Assembly: GCA_026075535.2 (NCBI GenBank)
Contig: AP026538.1
Location: forward strand, 12,462,001-12,526,000
Reading direction: 5' to 3'
From: Tricholoma matsutake
Taxonomy: Eukaryota; Basidiomycota; Agaricomycetes; Agaricales; Tricholomataceae
Length of the DNA stretch: 64,000 nucleotides
A model generated the notes under the pieces. It saw only the letters and a list, made by a program, of their open reading frames with translations, was not told the DNA's origin and made no database searches. A program made the position numbers and the translations under genes. This document shows, in pieces, positions 45,293 to 56,339 of the stretch (positions are counted from its first letter, which is position 1; every line of letters begins with the position of its first letter).

Positions 45293-45496
45293 TATTGGGA
45301 TTATGGTGTGAAGGAGAAGTTCGAAGGGATAAAATGATGGGAGTTCAGGACAAGGTAGAATGTCTCATATTCTGCTATACTACAATGTACATATGTTGTG
45401 ATCTATAAATACATTGTGTTCTATTTTTATACATGATGTGCTAGTGTTGTGCTTGTGATGCGCTAATGTATTGCGCTAGGATTGACTATCCCAACA
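45293..45496 (-). repeat. Copia-2 5' LTR (about 204 bp)
   Basis: Bounded by tattgggat and atcccaaca inverted ends. One copy only. A TATA-like motif lies near 45430. Confidence 0.6.
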
Positions 45497-46120
45497 TTTT
45501 GACACCTTTTTCACTGCCTTATGTCTACCACATGTTTGCCTCATGGCCTTTTACCTTTTTAGTACTATCTCTCTAAAACATATATAGTTTGGTGTATTTA
45601 CTATCTTGGCACACAAGAAATCATCTTCCTATATTGCATATCGTGTGACTTAAGGGTTCTACTCTCGAGTCTTAGCTCAGTTTTAGTCCAAAAGTATTCC
45701 ACAAACTTTGTCGTTTTGCTACTTAGTCTCTCAAAACTATCACCAATTGTCCATCTACTTTGTTGTCATCTTCTACATCGTCTTCACCTATTGTCACCAT
45801 CTCCTGAGCTCCTCAAAACCATTTCAAGGCTTTTCAAATTCTTTGGCACCACAGCTAAATTCTTTTGTATCATTTTGAAACACTTTGTAGTGTTTCATAC
45901 TACTTTGTATGGCTTCACAGGACTTTGCATCACTTCATAGAGCTTCATAGTACATCTATGGCCTTTGGTTAGCATGGTGATATTTGGTACCACCTCGCAA
46001 CCTTCCTCTGACTCGCGTTATATCTCCTAAGACCAGTTTAGTTGGTTTTGGTTGAGTTTCCGGGTTGAGCATCATCAGTGGCTAGGACCAGGAGGGAAGA
46101 ACAGCCAAGACAACAAACAA
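45497..46120. other. No gene recognised
   Basis: Sequence upstream of the Copia-2 LTR. It has clustered cactttgt and cttcata motifs at 45870-45950 and no coding frame with family similarity. Confidence 0.35.
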
Positions 46121-47137
46121 GGACAACGACCCCAGCACCCACCCCTATCGTGCAAGCAACTGCTCGCATGAGGGAAAGTGGGTGCTAATGGACAACAACA
46201 ACAGGATAGGGATGATGGGAAAGACGAGGGGACAACAACGATGGGCATGAGAGAACAAGGACAGGGGAACAACCAGGACGATGACAAGAAGAACAGACAG
46301 GGGAACAACAACCCCATTGAGATGGGGGGAGTGAGGGGAACAACGAGGAAATGAAAAAAGGCCCAAGAGGCATCGTCGACACCTCTTGGGCTGTAGGTAA
46401 ATTATTTTCTTTTTCATTTCATTTTTTTTATGTTATTAACAAACTTTTTTTTAGATACTAACTACTGATGACAACAACAATCCAGGGGAGAGGATGAGGA
46501 CACAGCGGGGACAATGCAAGGCACCCAGTGCCCAGCCCCCACCCACACCGCTGTGAGCAACTGCTCGCAGGGTGGACCATGGGTGCTACAAACAAGGAGG
46601 GCCAGACGACGAGGGGGGACCAGACAAGGAGGAGAGCCAAAAGACGAGGGACAGCCAGAAGACGAGGGCAGCAAGACCAGATGACAAAACTGGCAGGGAC
46701 AACAATGAGGCAGGGACAGCAATGAGGCAGACATGCAACCACGAGGGAGGCATGACAACGAAGCGGGAATGCAACGAGGCAGGGACAGGAATGAGGAGCG
46801 GTGGGAGGGGAGGGCAAAATGTATGCACAACCCACTGCCTTGCTCCCCAACGAGGCGGCAGCCTTAGTAGTCCCCCTCTGTAATGGGGGGATTGTTTTCT
46901 CTTATTTGGACACCGTCACTCGAAATGAGCGGTGCTGATTTATTTTTTTACATCACAATTTGTAAATAGATAATAAGTAAACATATTAATAGGCTCCAAT
47001 TAAGCCTATGTGGCATAGTTAGTAGTTGTGTTGCAAGTTGTGATTATGTGTCATGAGGTTGTGGGTTCAAGCCTTGCTTTGGACAATACATTTTATACAT
47101 ATTGACTTGTCAAAAAAAAAATTATTTATTAAGTTCT
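46121..47137 (+). mobile_element. E5: partial E-family element
   Basis: Has AGCAG-type stem-loops near 46148 and 46553, one hairpin-plus-intron module (hairpin 46361-46391, inferred intron 46397-46454) and a right-side tRNA-like sequence, in the same order and orientation as E3. No terminal repeat is found on either side. E3 is inserted at its right edge. Confidence 0.55.
47006..47095 (+). other. tRNA-like sequence of E5
   Basis: tatgtggcatagttagtag (A-box-like), tgtcatgagg and gggttcaagcc (B-box consensus). Confidence 0.5.
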
Positions 47138-47539
47138 TTATTCTGGAGGTCTTTACACTCCCCCCTGTATTCCTATAGGAATCTGATGATTCCGATGTCA
47201 TTTTCACTGGCCAAATTGACATGAAATGGCACATTTAGTCCTGGTCCAGTCCGATGTAGTCCGATCAGATTCCAATCGGACTATCAGAATTTCCTAGGAA
47301 TTTCTGATCATAGAAATCACATAGGACTAGTCCAAAGTTATGCTAAGACATCAGACAACATAGGATTCCGATAGGAATGAAAGCAGTTTTGCTTAGTAAT
47401 ATAGTATGAAAAATTAAATGCACACACGAGAATTGAACACTTGACTACAGAAGATTATGTAAGCATAAACCAACAACAATACCATTAGGCTAAACAGTCA
47501 TTACAGGTAAGTGATCATACTACACTACATACCATTCCC

Positions 47540-47843
47540 ATGGGTGTGATGACAAAGCACATAGCCACATCATCACACCTGCCAGCTCATCAACTCCCAC
47601 CACCACCACCGACAACAACAAGCACACCACCTCCATCCCCCCCACCTCAACCACCTCAACCCAGCAACTCCCACCACTCCCACTTCACCCCCATCTCTAG
47701 ACGAGCCCCCAAGACCAGAAATGACTGGTTTCGATGCCGAATGACACCCAAACGACGCAATCATTGTTTGGGCTGTAGTAAGTTTTTTTTTTCATTTGTT
47801 TTTTACTTTTGTAAACTAACTAATTCATTTATTTTGTTTCTAG
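47540..47843 (+). CDS. Candidate small Pro-rich protein exon and intron of E3
   Basis: Open frame MGVMTKHIATSSHLP, then a Pro/Thr/Ser-rich stretch, ending TPKRRNHCLGC at a hairpin (47747-47772). A gtaagt donor at 47778, T-run, aaactaacta and acceptor tag at 47843 follow (66 nt). E4 keeps the same frame (51565). Readings in E1 and E2 also begin MT and end PK(Q/R)..LG at their hairpins. It may be coding or may reflect conservation of the palindrome alone. Confidence 0.3.
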
Positions 47844-48059
47844 GTTCTAATCTACATGAGTAATGATGGACTGATGTGAGCCAAACCCACACCCAACGAT
47901 GCCCCTGGCAACCCCCCTCCTCCCCGTCAAAATGGGATGTGAGGGTATCGATCATGGTCAGGAGCACGGGGAGCAACACCAGGAGACCCCAGAAGGGGAA
48001 TACCCACCCAATAAGCATCACCCGACCCTTCCCTTTGTGCCACATCACTGATGAACTGA

Positions 48060-48510
48060 CAACGCACCCACCCCACGCCTACAAGCTGCTGCTCATAGGG
48101 TGGATCATGAGTGCATGGACCCCCCACGACACCAATGACATCCAGCACCCCCCATCACCACCGTGAGTGACTGCTTGCGGGGTGTATATGGGGTGCGAGA
48201 ACACAGGAATGGCGTGGAGGGACAACAATGGCACCAAACGACACACCTACAAGCAGCTGCCCATAGGGTGGTTCATGGGTGCAGATGACAAGGGGGATGA
48301 ATGACAAGGGTGACGAAATGACAAGGGGAAAGGGAAACGACAACCAGAAGGGGAGACGATGGCGATACCCGCCCCACGCACACCTATGAGCATCTGCTCA
48401 TAGGGTGTTTAAGGGGAGGGGGAGGGAGGGGACGATGGACAAACACTGTCACCAACATATGATGCACCACCCACCCCCAGCCTCGTGAGCAACTGCTCAT
48501 GGGGTGGATG
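48060..48510. repeat. Stem-loop array in E3
   Basis: Stem-loops near 48080, 48160, 48250, 48390 and 48485. The unit at about 48390 pairs perfectly (TATGAGCA/TGCTCATA) and is absent from E4, so unit number varies between copies. Confidence 0.65.
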
Positions 48511-48869
48511 GTGGGTGGAACGATGAGGGAGGGGAGACGAGGGAGGGGAGGGAAGCCATGGGGGAGGCAAGGTGAGGGAGGCAAGACACAATGGAGACGA
48601 GAGGGAGGGGAAATGACGAGACAGGGCTGATGAGACAGCCAACATGATGCACCACCACCCCCTCCCCCCCATTTTGCAGGGGGGTGGTTTTTTTTTGTAG
48701 AATTTAAAATAGTATAATTAAATAGTATAATTAATTCTTGCCCCTGCGTTTGCGTGGGGTTTTTTTTTAAAATCTATATTAGTTATCTACTCCCTAGCGA
48801 AGACGTGAGGGCTCAATAAGTGAAGTAATCCTAAGTGCTATAAATGGACTTTATATTACATGTTTATTA

Positions 48870-48960
48870 ATGCTCCTGTGGCTCAACTGGTTGAGCACTT
48901 GTTTGGTGGTCATGTGGCTTATATATCCCAAGGTCTGGGGTTCAATCCCTGCTCTGCCCA
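48870..48960 (+). other. tRNA-like sequence, right side of E3, facing outward
   Basis: gtggctcaactggttgagc gives a perfect 4-bp D-stem; B-box ggggttcaatccctg. E4 has two copies (52857-52947, 53282-53372). Confidence 0.55.
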
Positions 48961-49246
48961 TTTATTTTGTAAGCACTTAAGTCTTCCAAAATGGTGTGGT
49001 ATTCCGACTACCTGTTGGAATTGCATAGGACTTTACTCGGAATTTACTAGGAATTTCTTGGAAATAAGAGTACATGGTCATCAAGATACATTCCGATCGG
49101 ATTTCTATCAGACTCCTAGGACTAGTATCGGACTAGTAGGACTCCTATTGGATTCCGATCAGACTCCTAGGACTCCAATAGGAATACAGGGGGGAGTGCA
49201 AAGTCTTGTTATTCTGCTCGGAATTTACTAGGCCACCACCTCTAAC

Positions 49247-50060
49247 ATGTCCTCGCATGCGGAGAAGATTGCGGCCCTCAGGGCCCAGCAAGAAAAGTTG
49301 ATGGAGGAGCTCCAGCTCAAGGAAAAAGTGAAGGAGGCTGAGGAGCGCAGGGTTGCTGAGGAGGCTGCAAAAGTGGAGGTGGCTAGGTTGGAGGCCGAGA
49401 AAAAGGCTACAGAGGAGGAACGGAAGAAGACCGCTGCCACTAAGAGGGCAGAAAAGAAGAGGAAAGCCGGAGAAGTGGAGCCTGAAGAGGCTGAAGGGAG
49501 CTCCCCCCCAAGAAGAAGGCGAAAGGAAAGGCGAGGGCGGAGGTGCCCAAGAATGAAGTCCCCTTGCAGCTACAAGCCGCTATTTCATGCAAAAGGTGAG
49601 TCACTTTTTATTCTTGTTGCCCTTGTATGCTGACTCCTAGTACATGTTCAAATCAAAAGTTGTCATGTTTCCAGATGGGAACCCGGGGTCAGGCCTGCAA
49701 GCCCTGCACAAAAGTGAAGCACAAGTGTGATGAGGTGGTGTGGGAGGGCCAGGTGTTGCAGGTGGGACCCGGGCTAGGGAAGAACGAGGGAGTGATGGAG
49801 TTGCTTAAGGAGTTGGTGGGGGTGGTAAAGGGGGTGAAGAAAGAAATGCGGGAACTCCAGGAGCTCTGGGTGATAAGCGAAGGTGTGATGGCATCCAAGA
49901 AACTATGGGGGACATCCTAGTGGCATTGGATCTGGAGTGGAACCAGGAGTCTGAGGAGGAAGAGGATGAAGAAGAAGAGGGTGAAGAGGAGTTGGAGGTA
50001 CAAGGGGAGCTGCTGGGACTCACTGATGAAGCAGGGGGTGAGGGAGTAGGGGAGGAGTAG
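49247..50060 (+). pseudogene. Antisense coiled-coil/Zn(II)2Cys6-like gene of Gypsy-2
   Basis: Start MSSHAEKIAALRAQQEKL at 49247. Coiled coil with TKRAEKKRK, shared with Gypsy-1 (AKRAEKKR). A slip in a C-run at about 49505 moves into KKKAKGKARAEVP. The exon ends ISCK at 49595; the intron 49596-49640 (gtgagt..cctag) sits exactly where Gypsy-1 has its intron. Then SNQKLSC, GQACKPC, KVKHKC and VVWEGQ. First cysteine spacing is x3 rather than x2. After another slip near 49875 an acidic tail matches Gypsy-1 in style and ends at 50060. Conservation of frame, intron and cysteines in a diverged copy argues for selection before decay. Confidence 0.65.
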
Positions 50061-50140
50061 GAAATGGGCGGGGAATCCGGAGTTTTCTTTTAAATTTTCT
50101 AATAATAATTTTTGAGGATCTTGTTTGAAAATGAAGGGTG

Positions 50141-51120
50141 TTAAGTGGAAAGAGGTCCAGGTTTCCCTGGGTAACGAGTGTGGAAGTCTATAACAAGTTC
50201 CTGGGCATGATCAAGTTCTGTAGCTGGAAGCCAGGAGGTTTCTTTGTCGGTTCCTTGGTAACCTTCCCACCGTACGAAATAGAGTAACTTGCATCGACAG
50301 TGGTTGTCAATCTTTGAATCGAGGATTTCCACAATCTCGTACTCCAGTTCATTGTCTATAATGACCAGAGGAGGTGGAGGTTGAATATGATTAGGAATTG
50401 TGTTGGAGTGTCTTCTTCTTGTTGGGAGAGATGGAATACCGGGTGGACACCCCGGAGGTGATCCGGAAGTCAAAGGGTAACCGAGTGAGTACCCGGACAG
50501 GCAATGATCTCGAAAGGGCCATAGAACTTTTCTGAGAGCTTCTTGGAGGGTCTTGTAGTGTGTAGGTGCTCGCCTTTGATGAAAGTGTATTCACCGATTT
50601 TGAAGTCAGGAGCAGGTGCCCGATGTTTGTCTGCAGGACCTTGATAGTGCTTCTGTGCTTCTGAGAGTTGCTTCCAGAGTTCCTGGTGGAGATCATCAGG
50701 GTCAACCACAAAATGGCATGTGCATTGCAAGGCTAGTTCACACTCCAGAAAAACCATGATGCTTGGGTGGTAACCCTTGTTGGCAAAGAAGGGTGAAACT
50801 CCAGTGGAAGCTGAGGGAGCATTGTTGTACACAAATTCCCCTAAGGGTAAAGGCTGGGACCAGTTGTCCTGTTGGTAGTTGCAGAAGATCTGCAAGTACT
50901 GTTCAAGGGTCTGTTTGAGGCGTTCAGTTTGTCCGTCACCTTCTGGATGGTAACCCAAAGTGAAATGGATTTTCATGTCCAGGGCTTGCCCGAGAGAGCG
51001 GAAGAAATGGGAAATGAACTCGGAACCCCGGTCGCAGGTGACGTGGGATGGAACACCATGTTTGGAGAAGACATGCATGATGAAGAGATTAGCAAGTTCT
51101 TGTGCTGTGATTTCATTTAC
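50141..51120 (-). pseudogene. Gypsy-2 integrase C-terminal half and chromodomain
   Basis: VNEITAQELANLF, then SKHGVPSHVTCDRGSEF, GDGQTERLKQTLEQYL and FANKGYHPSI. After a frame slip around 50470, EYEIVEILDSK and LYFVRWEGYQGTDKET give the chromodomain. The ending at 50141 matches Gypsy-1. Confidence 0.88.
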
Positions 51121-51128
51121 TGTGGGGA

Positions 51129-53618
51129 GAGGTCTTTACACTCCCCCCCATATTCCTATAGGAATCCAATGATTCCGATGATTCTGATCGGACTCTGATT
51201 GGAATCCAACCATATTCTGATGTCATTTTCACCGGCCAAATTGACATGAAATGGCACATTTAGTCCTAGTCCAGTCCGATGTAGTCCGATCAGATTCCAA
51301 TTGGACTATCGGAATTTCCTAGGAGTTTCCAATCATAGAAATCACATAGGACTAGTCCAAAGCTATGCTAAGACATCAGACAACATAGGATTCCGATACG
51401 AATGAAAGCAGCCTTGCTTAGTAATATAGTATGAAAAATTAAATGCACACATGAGAATTGAACACTTGACTACAGAAGATTATGTAAGCATAAACCAACA
51501 ACAATACCATTAGGCTAAACAGTCATTACAGGTAAGTGATCATACTACACTACATACCATTCCCATGGGTGTGATGACAAAGCACATAGCCACATCATCA
51601 CACCTGCCAGCTCATCAACTCCCACCACCACCACCGACAACAACAAGCACACCACCTCCATCCCCCCCACCTCAACCACCTCAACCCAGCAACTCCCACC
51701 ACTCCCACTTCACCCCCATCTCTAGACGAGCCCCCAAGACCGGAAACGATTGGTTTCGACGCCGAATGATGCCCAGACGACGCAATCGTCATTTGGGCTG
51801 TAGTAAGTTTTTTTTTTTCATTCATTTTTTACTTTTGTAAACTAACAAATTCATTTGTTTTGTTTCTAGGTTCTAATCTACATGAGTAATGATGGACTGA
51901 CGCAAGCCAAACCCACACCCAACGATGCCCCTGGCAACCCCCCTCCTCCCCATCAAAATGGGATGTGAGGGTATCGATCATGGTCAGGAGCACGGGGAGC
52001 AACACCAGGAGACCCCAGAAGGGGAATACCCACCCAATAAGCACCACCTGACCCCTCCCCTTGAGCCACATCACTGACAAACTGACAATGCACCCACCCC
52101 ATGCCTACGAGCTGCTGCTCATAGGGTGGATCGTGAGTGCATGGACCCCCCACGACACCAATGACATCCAGCACCCCCCATCACCACCGTGAGCGACTGC
52201 TTGCAGGGTGTATATGGGGTGTGAGAACATGGGAATGGCATCAAGGGACAACGATGGCACCAAATGACATGCCTATGAGCAGCTGCCCATAGGGTGGTTT
52301 GTGGGTGCAGACGACAAGGGGGATGAATGACAAGGGTGACAAAACAACAAGGGGAAAGGGAAATGACGACCAGAAGGGGAGACGATGGACAAACACTGCC
52401 ACCAACATACGACGCACCACCCACCACCAGCCTCGTGAGCAACTGCTCGTGGGGTGGACAGTGGGTGGAACGACAAGGGAGGGGAGATGAGGGAGGGGAG
52501 GGAAGCCACGGGGGAGGCGAGGTGAGGGCGGCAAGACATGACAGAGACAAGAGGGAGGGGAAATGATGGGACAGGGCTGACGAGACAGCCAACACGACAC
52601 ACCACCACCCCCTCCCCCCCATTTCGTGGGGGGGTGGGTTTTTTTTGTAGAATTTAAAATAGTATAATTAAATAGTATAATTAATTCTCCCCCTCGCGTT
52701 TGCATGGGGTTTTTTTTTAAATCTATATTAGTTATCTACTCCCTCACGAAGATGTGAGGGCTCAACAATTTTTTTTCGAGCTCTTGTGAGAGAGGTTAAA
52801 AATAAGTGAACTAATCCTAAGTGCTTTAAATCGACTTTATATTACATATTTATTAATGCTCCTGTGGCTCAACTGGTTGAGCACTTGTTTGGTAGTCATG
52901 TCACTTATATCCCAAGGTCTAGAGTTCAATGCCTGCTCTGCCCATTTATTTTGTAAGCACTTTCATCAAGTTAAGTCTTCCGAAATGGTGTGGTATTCCG
53001 ACTATTACCTGTTGGAATTGCATAGGACTTTACTCAGAATTTACTAGGAATTTCTTGGAAATAAAAGTACATGGTCATCAAGATACATTCCGATCGGACT
53101 CCTAGGACTAGTGTCAGACTAGTAGGACTCCTATCGGATTCCGATCGGACTCTTATCAGAAAACTCGGACTCCTAGGACTCCGATAGGAATACGGGGGCT
53201 ACTCCCTCGCACAGACGTGAGGGCTCAATAAGTGAAGTAATCCTAAGTGCTATAAATGGACTTTATATTACATGTTTATTAATGCTCCTGTGGCTCAACT
53301 GGTTGAGCACTTGTTTGGTGGTCATGTGGCTTATATATCCCAAGGTCTGGGGTTCAATCCCTGCTCTGCCCATTTATTTTGTAAGCACTTTCACCAAAGT
53401 TAAGTCTTCCGAAATGGTGTGGTATTCTGACTACCTGTTGGAATTGCATAGGACTTTACTCGGAATTTACTGGGAATTTCTTGGAGATAAGAGTACATGG
53501 TCATCAAGATACATTCCGATTGGACTCCTAGGACTAGTATCGGACTAGTAGGACTCCTATCGGAAAACTCGGACTCCTAGAACTCCGATAGGAATACGGG
53601 GGGGAGTGCAAAGTCTTG
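51129..53618 (+). mobile_element. E4: E-family element in the Gypsy-2 integrase, 2490 bp with duplicated right end
   Basis: Flanked by TGTGGGGA (51121-51128, 53619-53626). Ends as in E3. It holds the left tRNA-like (51445-51525, minus), short frame from 51565, hairpin 51771-51798, intron 51803-51869, stem-loops 52100-52460, GC hairpins, and the right-end segment twice (about 52735-53205 and 53206-53600), each with a tRNA-like sequence and ggactcctaggact repeats. Without the extra segment its length is near 2.06 kb. It splits the integrase in frame. Confidence 0.9.
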
Positions 53619-53626
53619 TGTGGGGA

Positions 53627-56110
53627 TGAAGATACCCTGTTTGGAGAGTCAGTCTACAATGACTAGGATGGTAGTGTGACCATTGGAGTCCGGTAATCGT
53701 TCAATGAAGTCCATGGAAATTGAGTTCCAAGGCCTTTCCGGGACCGGAAGTTGCTTCAGAAATCTGTAGGGTTTGTGTTGGGGAGATTTGGAGTGTTTGC
53801 AGGTAGTACAAGACTTGCAAAAGTCCTGCACAAAGGTGTGGAGATTGGGCCAAACATATTCCCGTCAGATAAGCTGAAGAGTCTTGTTTTGCCCATAGTG
53901 ACCTGAGAGGATGTGGTCATGCTTGTATTGTAAGACTTTAAGATGGAGGTCTGCAACATCTGGAATGTAAATCTGGTTGAAGTGGTGGAGAAGTCCACTG
54001 TCATCTAGTGACCAATCTGGGGTGGATGGTGAAGGAAGGTGTGAGGAGGAGATGGGATCAAGAGGAAGTGAAGATCAAATATCATTGTGGAGTTTTTCAA
54101 TGTCCATGAGGACGGCTTGACAGAGGATAGGAGTAGCAAGGAATGTGGCTTGGAGGGAGGATGTGAGTTGTTCTTGAGTAAAGACTGGACGGAAGTTGCT
54201 CAGATTTACCAAGGTGAAGTCGCTATTTCCCCCTTTGCAGTAGACGTCCCAGCGTCTAGTGAGCGCATCAGGTTTAGCCCCTAGTTTACCAGGGTGGAAG
54301 CGGATGGCGAGGTTGAACTGTGAAAGGTATTCTGACCACCGAGCTTGACAACAAGTAAGGAGCTTCGTGGTACTGAAGTATTCCAAGTTTTTGTGACCCG
54401 TGACCACATCTACTGGATTTCTGGAACCTTCTAGGTACTGTCGCCAGTGTTTGAAAGCTTCGAAGATAGCAAGAAGGTCCTTATCGTGGGTGTCATAGTT
54501 TAATTCAGCCGGGTTGAAGGAACGAGAGTGGAATGCAACTGGGTGGATTTCTCCATCCGAGGTATAGATGGAAAGGATTGCTGCTAAGGTGTAATCTGAG
54601 GTGTCTGTCTCCAAGATAATGTGGGAATCCGGTAGCCATTGAGTGAGTATTGGGGCATGAGTAAATTCTTCTTTTAGTTTGTTGAAGGCTTCTTCACATT
54701 TCTTGCCAAAGTCCCAAGGCATATGTTTCTGGGTGAGTCTGGTGAGCGGAATGACAATGTCGGAATACCCATGGATGAGCCATCGGTAGAAGTGGCAGAA
54801 TCCCAGGAAGGATTGGATATCCTTAACCTTTTGAGGTTTGGGCCAGTCGAGGATGGTTTTGACTTTATCTTTGGACATCCGGAGCCCATCTGGAGAGAGG
54901 ATGAACCCCAAGTATTCCATGCTGTCTTTATGGAACTCGCATTTCTGTGGAGCAGCTTAGAGGCCATTCTTCCGGAGTCTCCGGAGGACTTCCTTGACGT
55001 GAGCCTTGTGTTGACTCATGTCATTGGAGTAGATTAGGATATCATCGAGATAGACAATGACACTGACATCTAATACTGAAGATGTCATTCATGAGGTGCT
55101 GGAAGGCAGCAGGTGTGTTGGTGAGTCCGAAAGGAACTACCAGCCACTCGAAAGAACCGTAGTTTGTGCGGAAAGTGGTTTTCCATTCATCTCCCTCAGC
55201 AATGTGCACTAAGTGGTAAGCATGCCGGAGGTCAATTTTGGTGAACACATGTGCCTTTCCCGGAGAGTCCAGGAGATCCGAGATTAGAGGAAGTGGGTAG
55301 CAGTCCTTTTTCGAGATGCAATTGAGTCCCCGGTAGTCGACGCAAAGTCGGAGACTCCCATCCTTTTTCTTGACAAAGAGTATAGGAGTGCCATGAGGGG
55401 ATTTGGAGGGGCAGATGAAGCCTGAACAAACATTTTCTTCAATGAATATTTGGAGGGCCTCAAGCTCAGAGGGAGAGAGGGAGTACATGCGACCTGGAGG
55501 TGGGGGAGCATTATCCTCTGTCTCTATCTTGAGGTCATAGGGACGGTGTGGAGGAAGGGTGTTGGCTTTTTGTTTATTGACAACATCTGCAAATTCATGA
55601 TATTATTCTGGAACATCAGAAAGGTCCAGGGGATTTCCGGACACTGCCGAGGATTTAGCTGCCAGTCCTTCTGGGGAGAATGTCATCTGAAAGGCAACAG
55701 CCCCAGGAAGTTTGCTTGCACACATGTAAGTGGTGGCATTGATGAAAGAGATCTCAGGAGGTACAAGTTTCGAGGGTTTAGTGATTATGGGGTTTTCGCG
55801 GGTTTCCACTGGAAGGTTCAGAGGTGAAGGTGACTCACACAAGATAGGAGAGTCGGAGGACATCGAGGGGGCAGGACCTCTTTGAACTGCAGAACGGAAA
55901 TTTATTTGGCCTGAAGACCAGTCAATCAACAGATTGTATTGCTTCAGCCAGTTATGACCAAGTACTGCAGAACAGGAAGAGTCCAGCGAGGTTACATAAA
56001 ATGTCAGATTGAACACTTCACCAGATGGAAAAGTGACCGGGAGTTCCACAACTTGAGTTATGGTGGAGTTACAAGTTCCATCAAATAGTCAGAGTCCGAT
56101 TGGAGGAATG
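53627..56110 (-). pseudogene. Gypsy-2 pol: protease part, RT, RNase H, integrase N-terminal half
   Basis: From the N-terminal side: LPVTFPSGEV and SAVLGHNWLKQYN (protease region), [41 protein letters not shown] (RT, intact acids, but a frame slip just before), LETDTSDYTLAAIL (RNase H), CKSCTTCKHSKS (integrase finger) and MDFIERLPDS. A TGA at about 56088 stands where Gypsy-1 has CGA (LRLFDG). Another TGA in VD-LSKQ (about 53655) faces CGC in Gypsy-1. It continues at 51120 beyond E4. Confidence 0.88.
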
Positions 56111-56339
56111 GTTTTGGTACTAAGTTGGTTGTCCCGCACAAATGATGAATCAAGGAAACAATGTGAGGAACCAGAGTCGATAAGAGTTTGGATTTTTAGG
56201 GATTGTTTGGAAAGGGATAACAGGATGGTAAGGGATTCAGGATCAGAAAGAGCGGACACGTTGAGACGGACGTAAGCAGCTAGTTGGGAAAGGTCAACGC
56301 AACCCTCAGCCCCAATGGCATGTTCCCGAGGGTTGCGGA

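Larger units (their letters stand above)
41653..45496 (-). mobile_element. Copia-2: truncated Ty1/copia retrotransposon
   Basis: Has its 5' LTR (45293-45496, in sense TGTTGGGATAG..CCCAATA), primer site (45282-45292), gag, protease and integrase, but lacks reverse transcriptase, RNase H and a 3' LTR. The break at 41652 joins it to the hAT fragment. It is interrupted by a MITE (42695-43217). A TATA-like tataaaaatag lies in the LTR on the sense strand. Confidence 0.85.
47146..49208 (+). mobile_element. E3: complete E-family element, 2063 bp
   Basis: Flanked by TTATTCTG (47138-47145, 49209-49216). Ends gaggtctttacactccccc and, inverted, caagactttgcactccccc. Subterminal repeats use ggactcctaggactagt and cctataggaatc. 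The order inside is: left tRNA-like (47420-47500, minus), short Pro-rich frame, hairpin and intron, about five stem-loops (48075-48500), GC hairpins, right tRNA-like. About 90% alike to E4 by eye. Confidence 0.88.

Noticed and set aside
46458..46883. Minus-strand cysteine/proline-rich frames in E5
   Set aside because: They overlap in several frames, are not conserved in E3 or E4, and come from repeated gacgaggg and ggacagcaatgaggc units.
48060..48510. CRISPR-like array of regularly spaced palindromes
   Set aside because: Units vary in sequence, spacers are related to one another, and the setting is a eukaryotic transposon.
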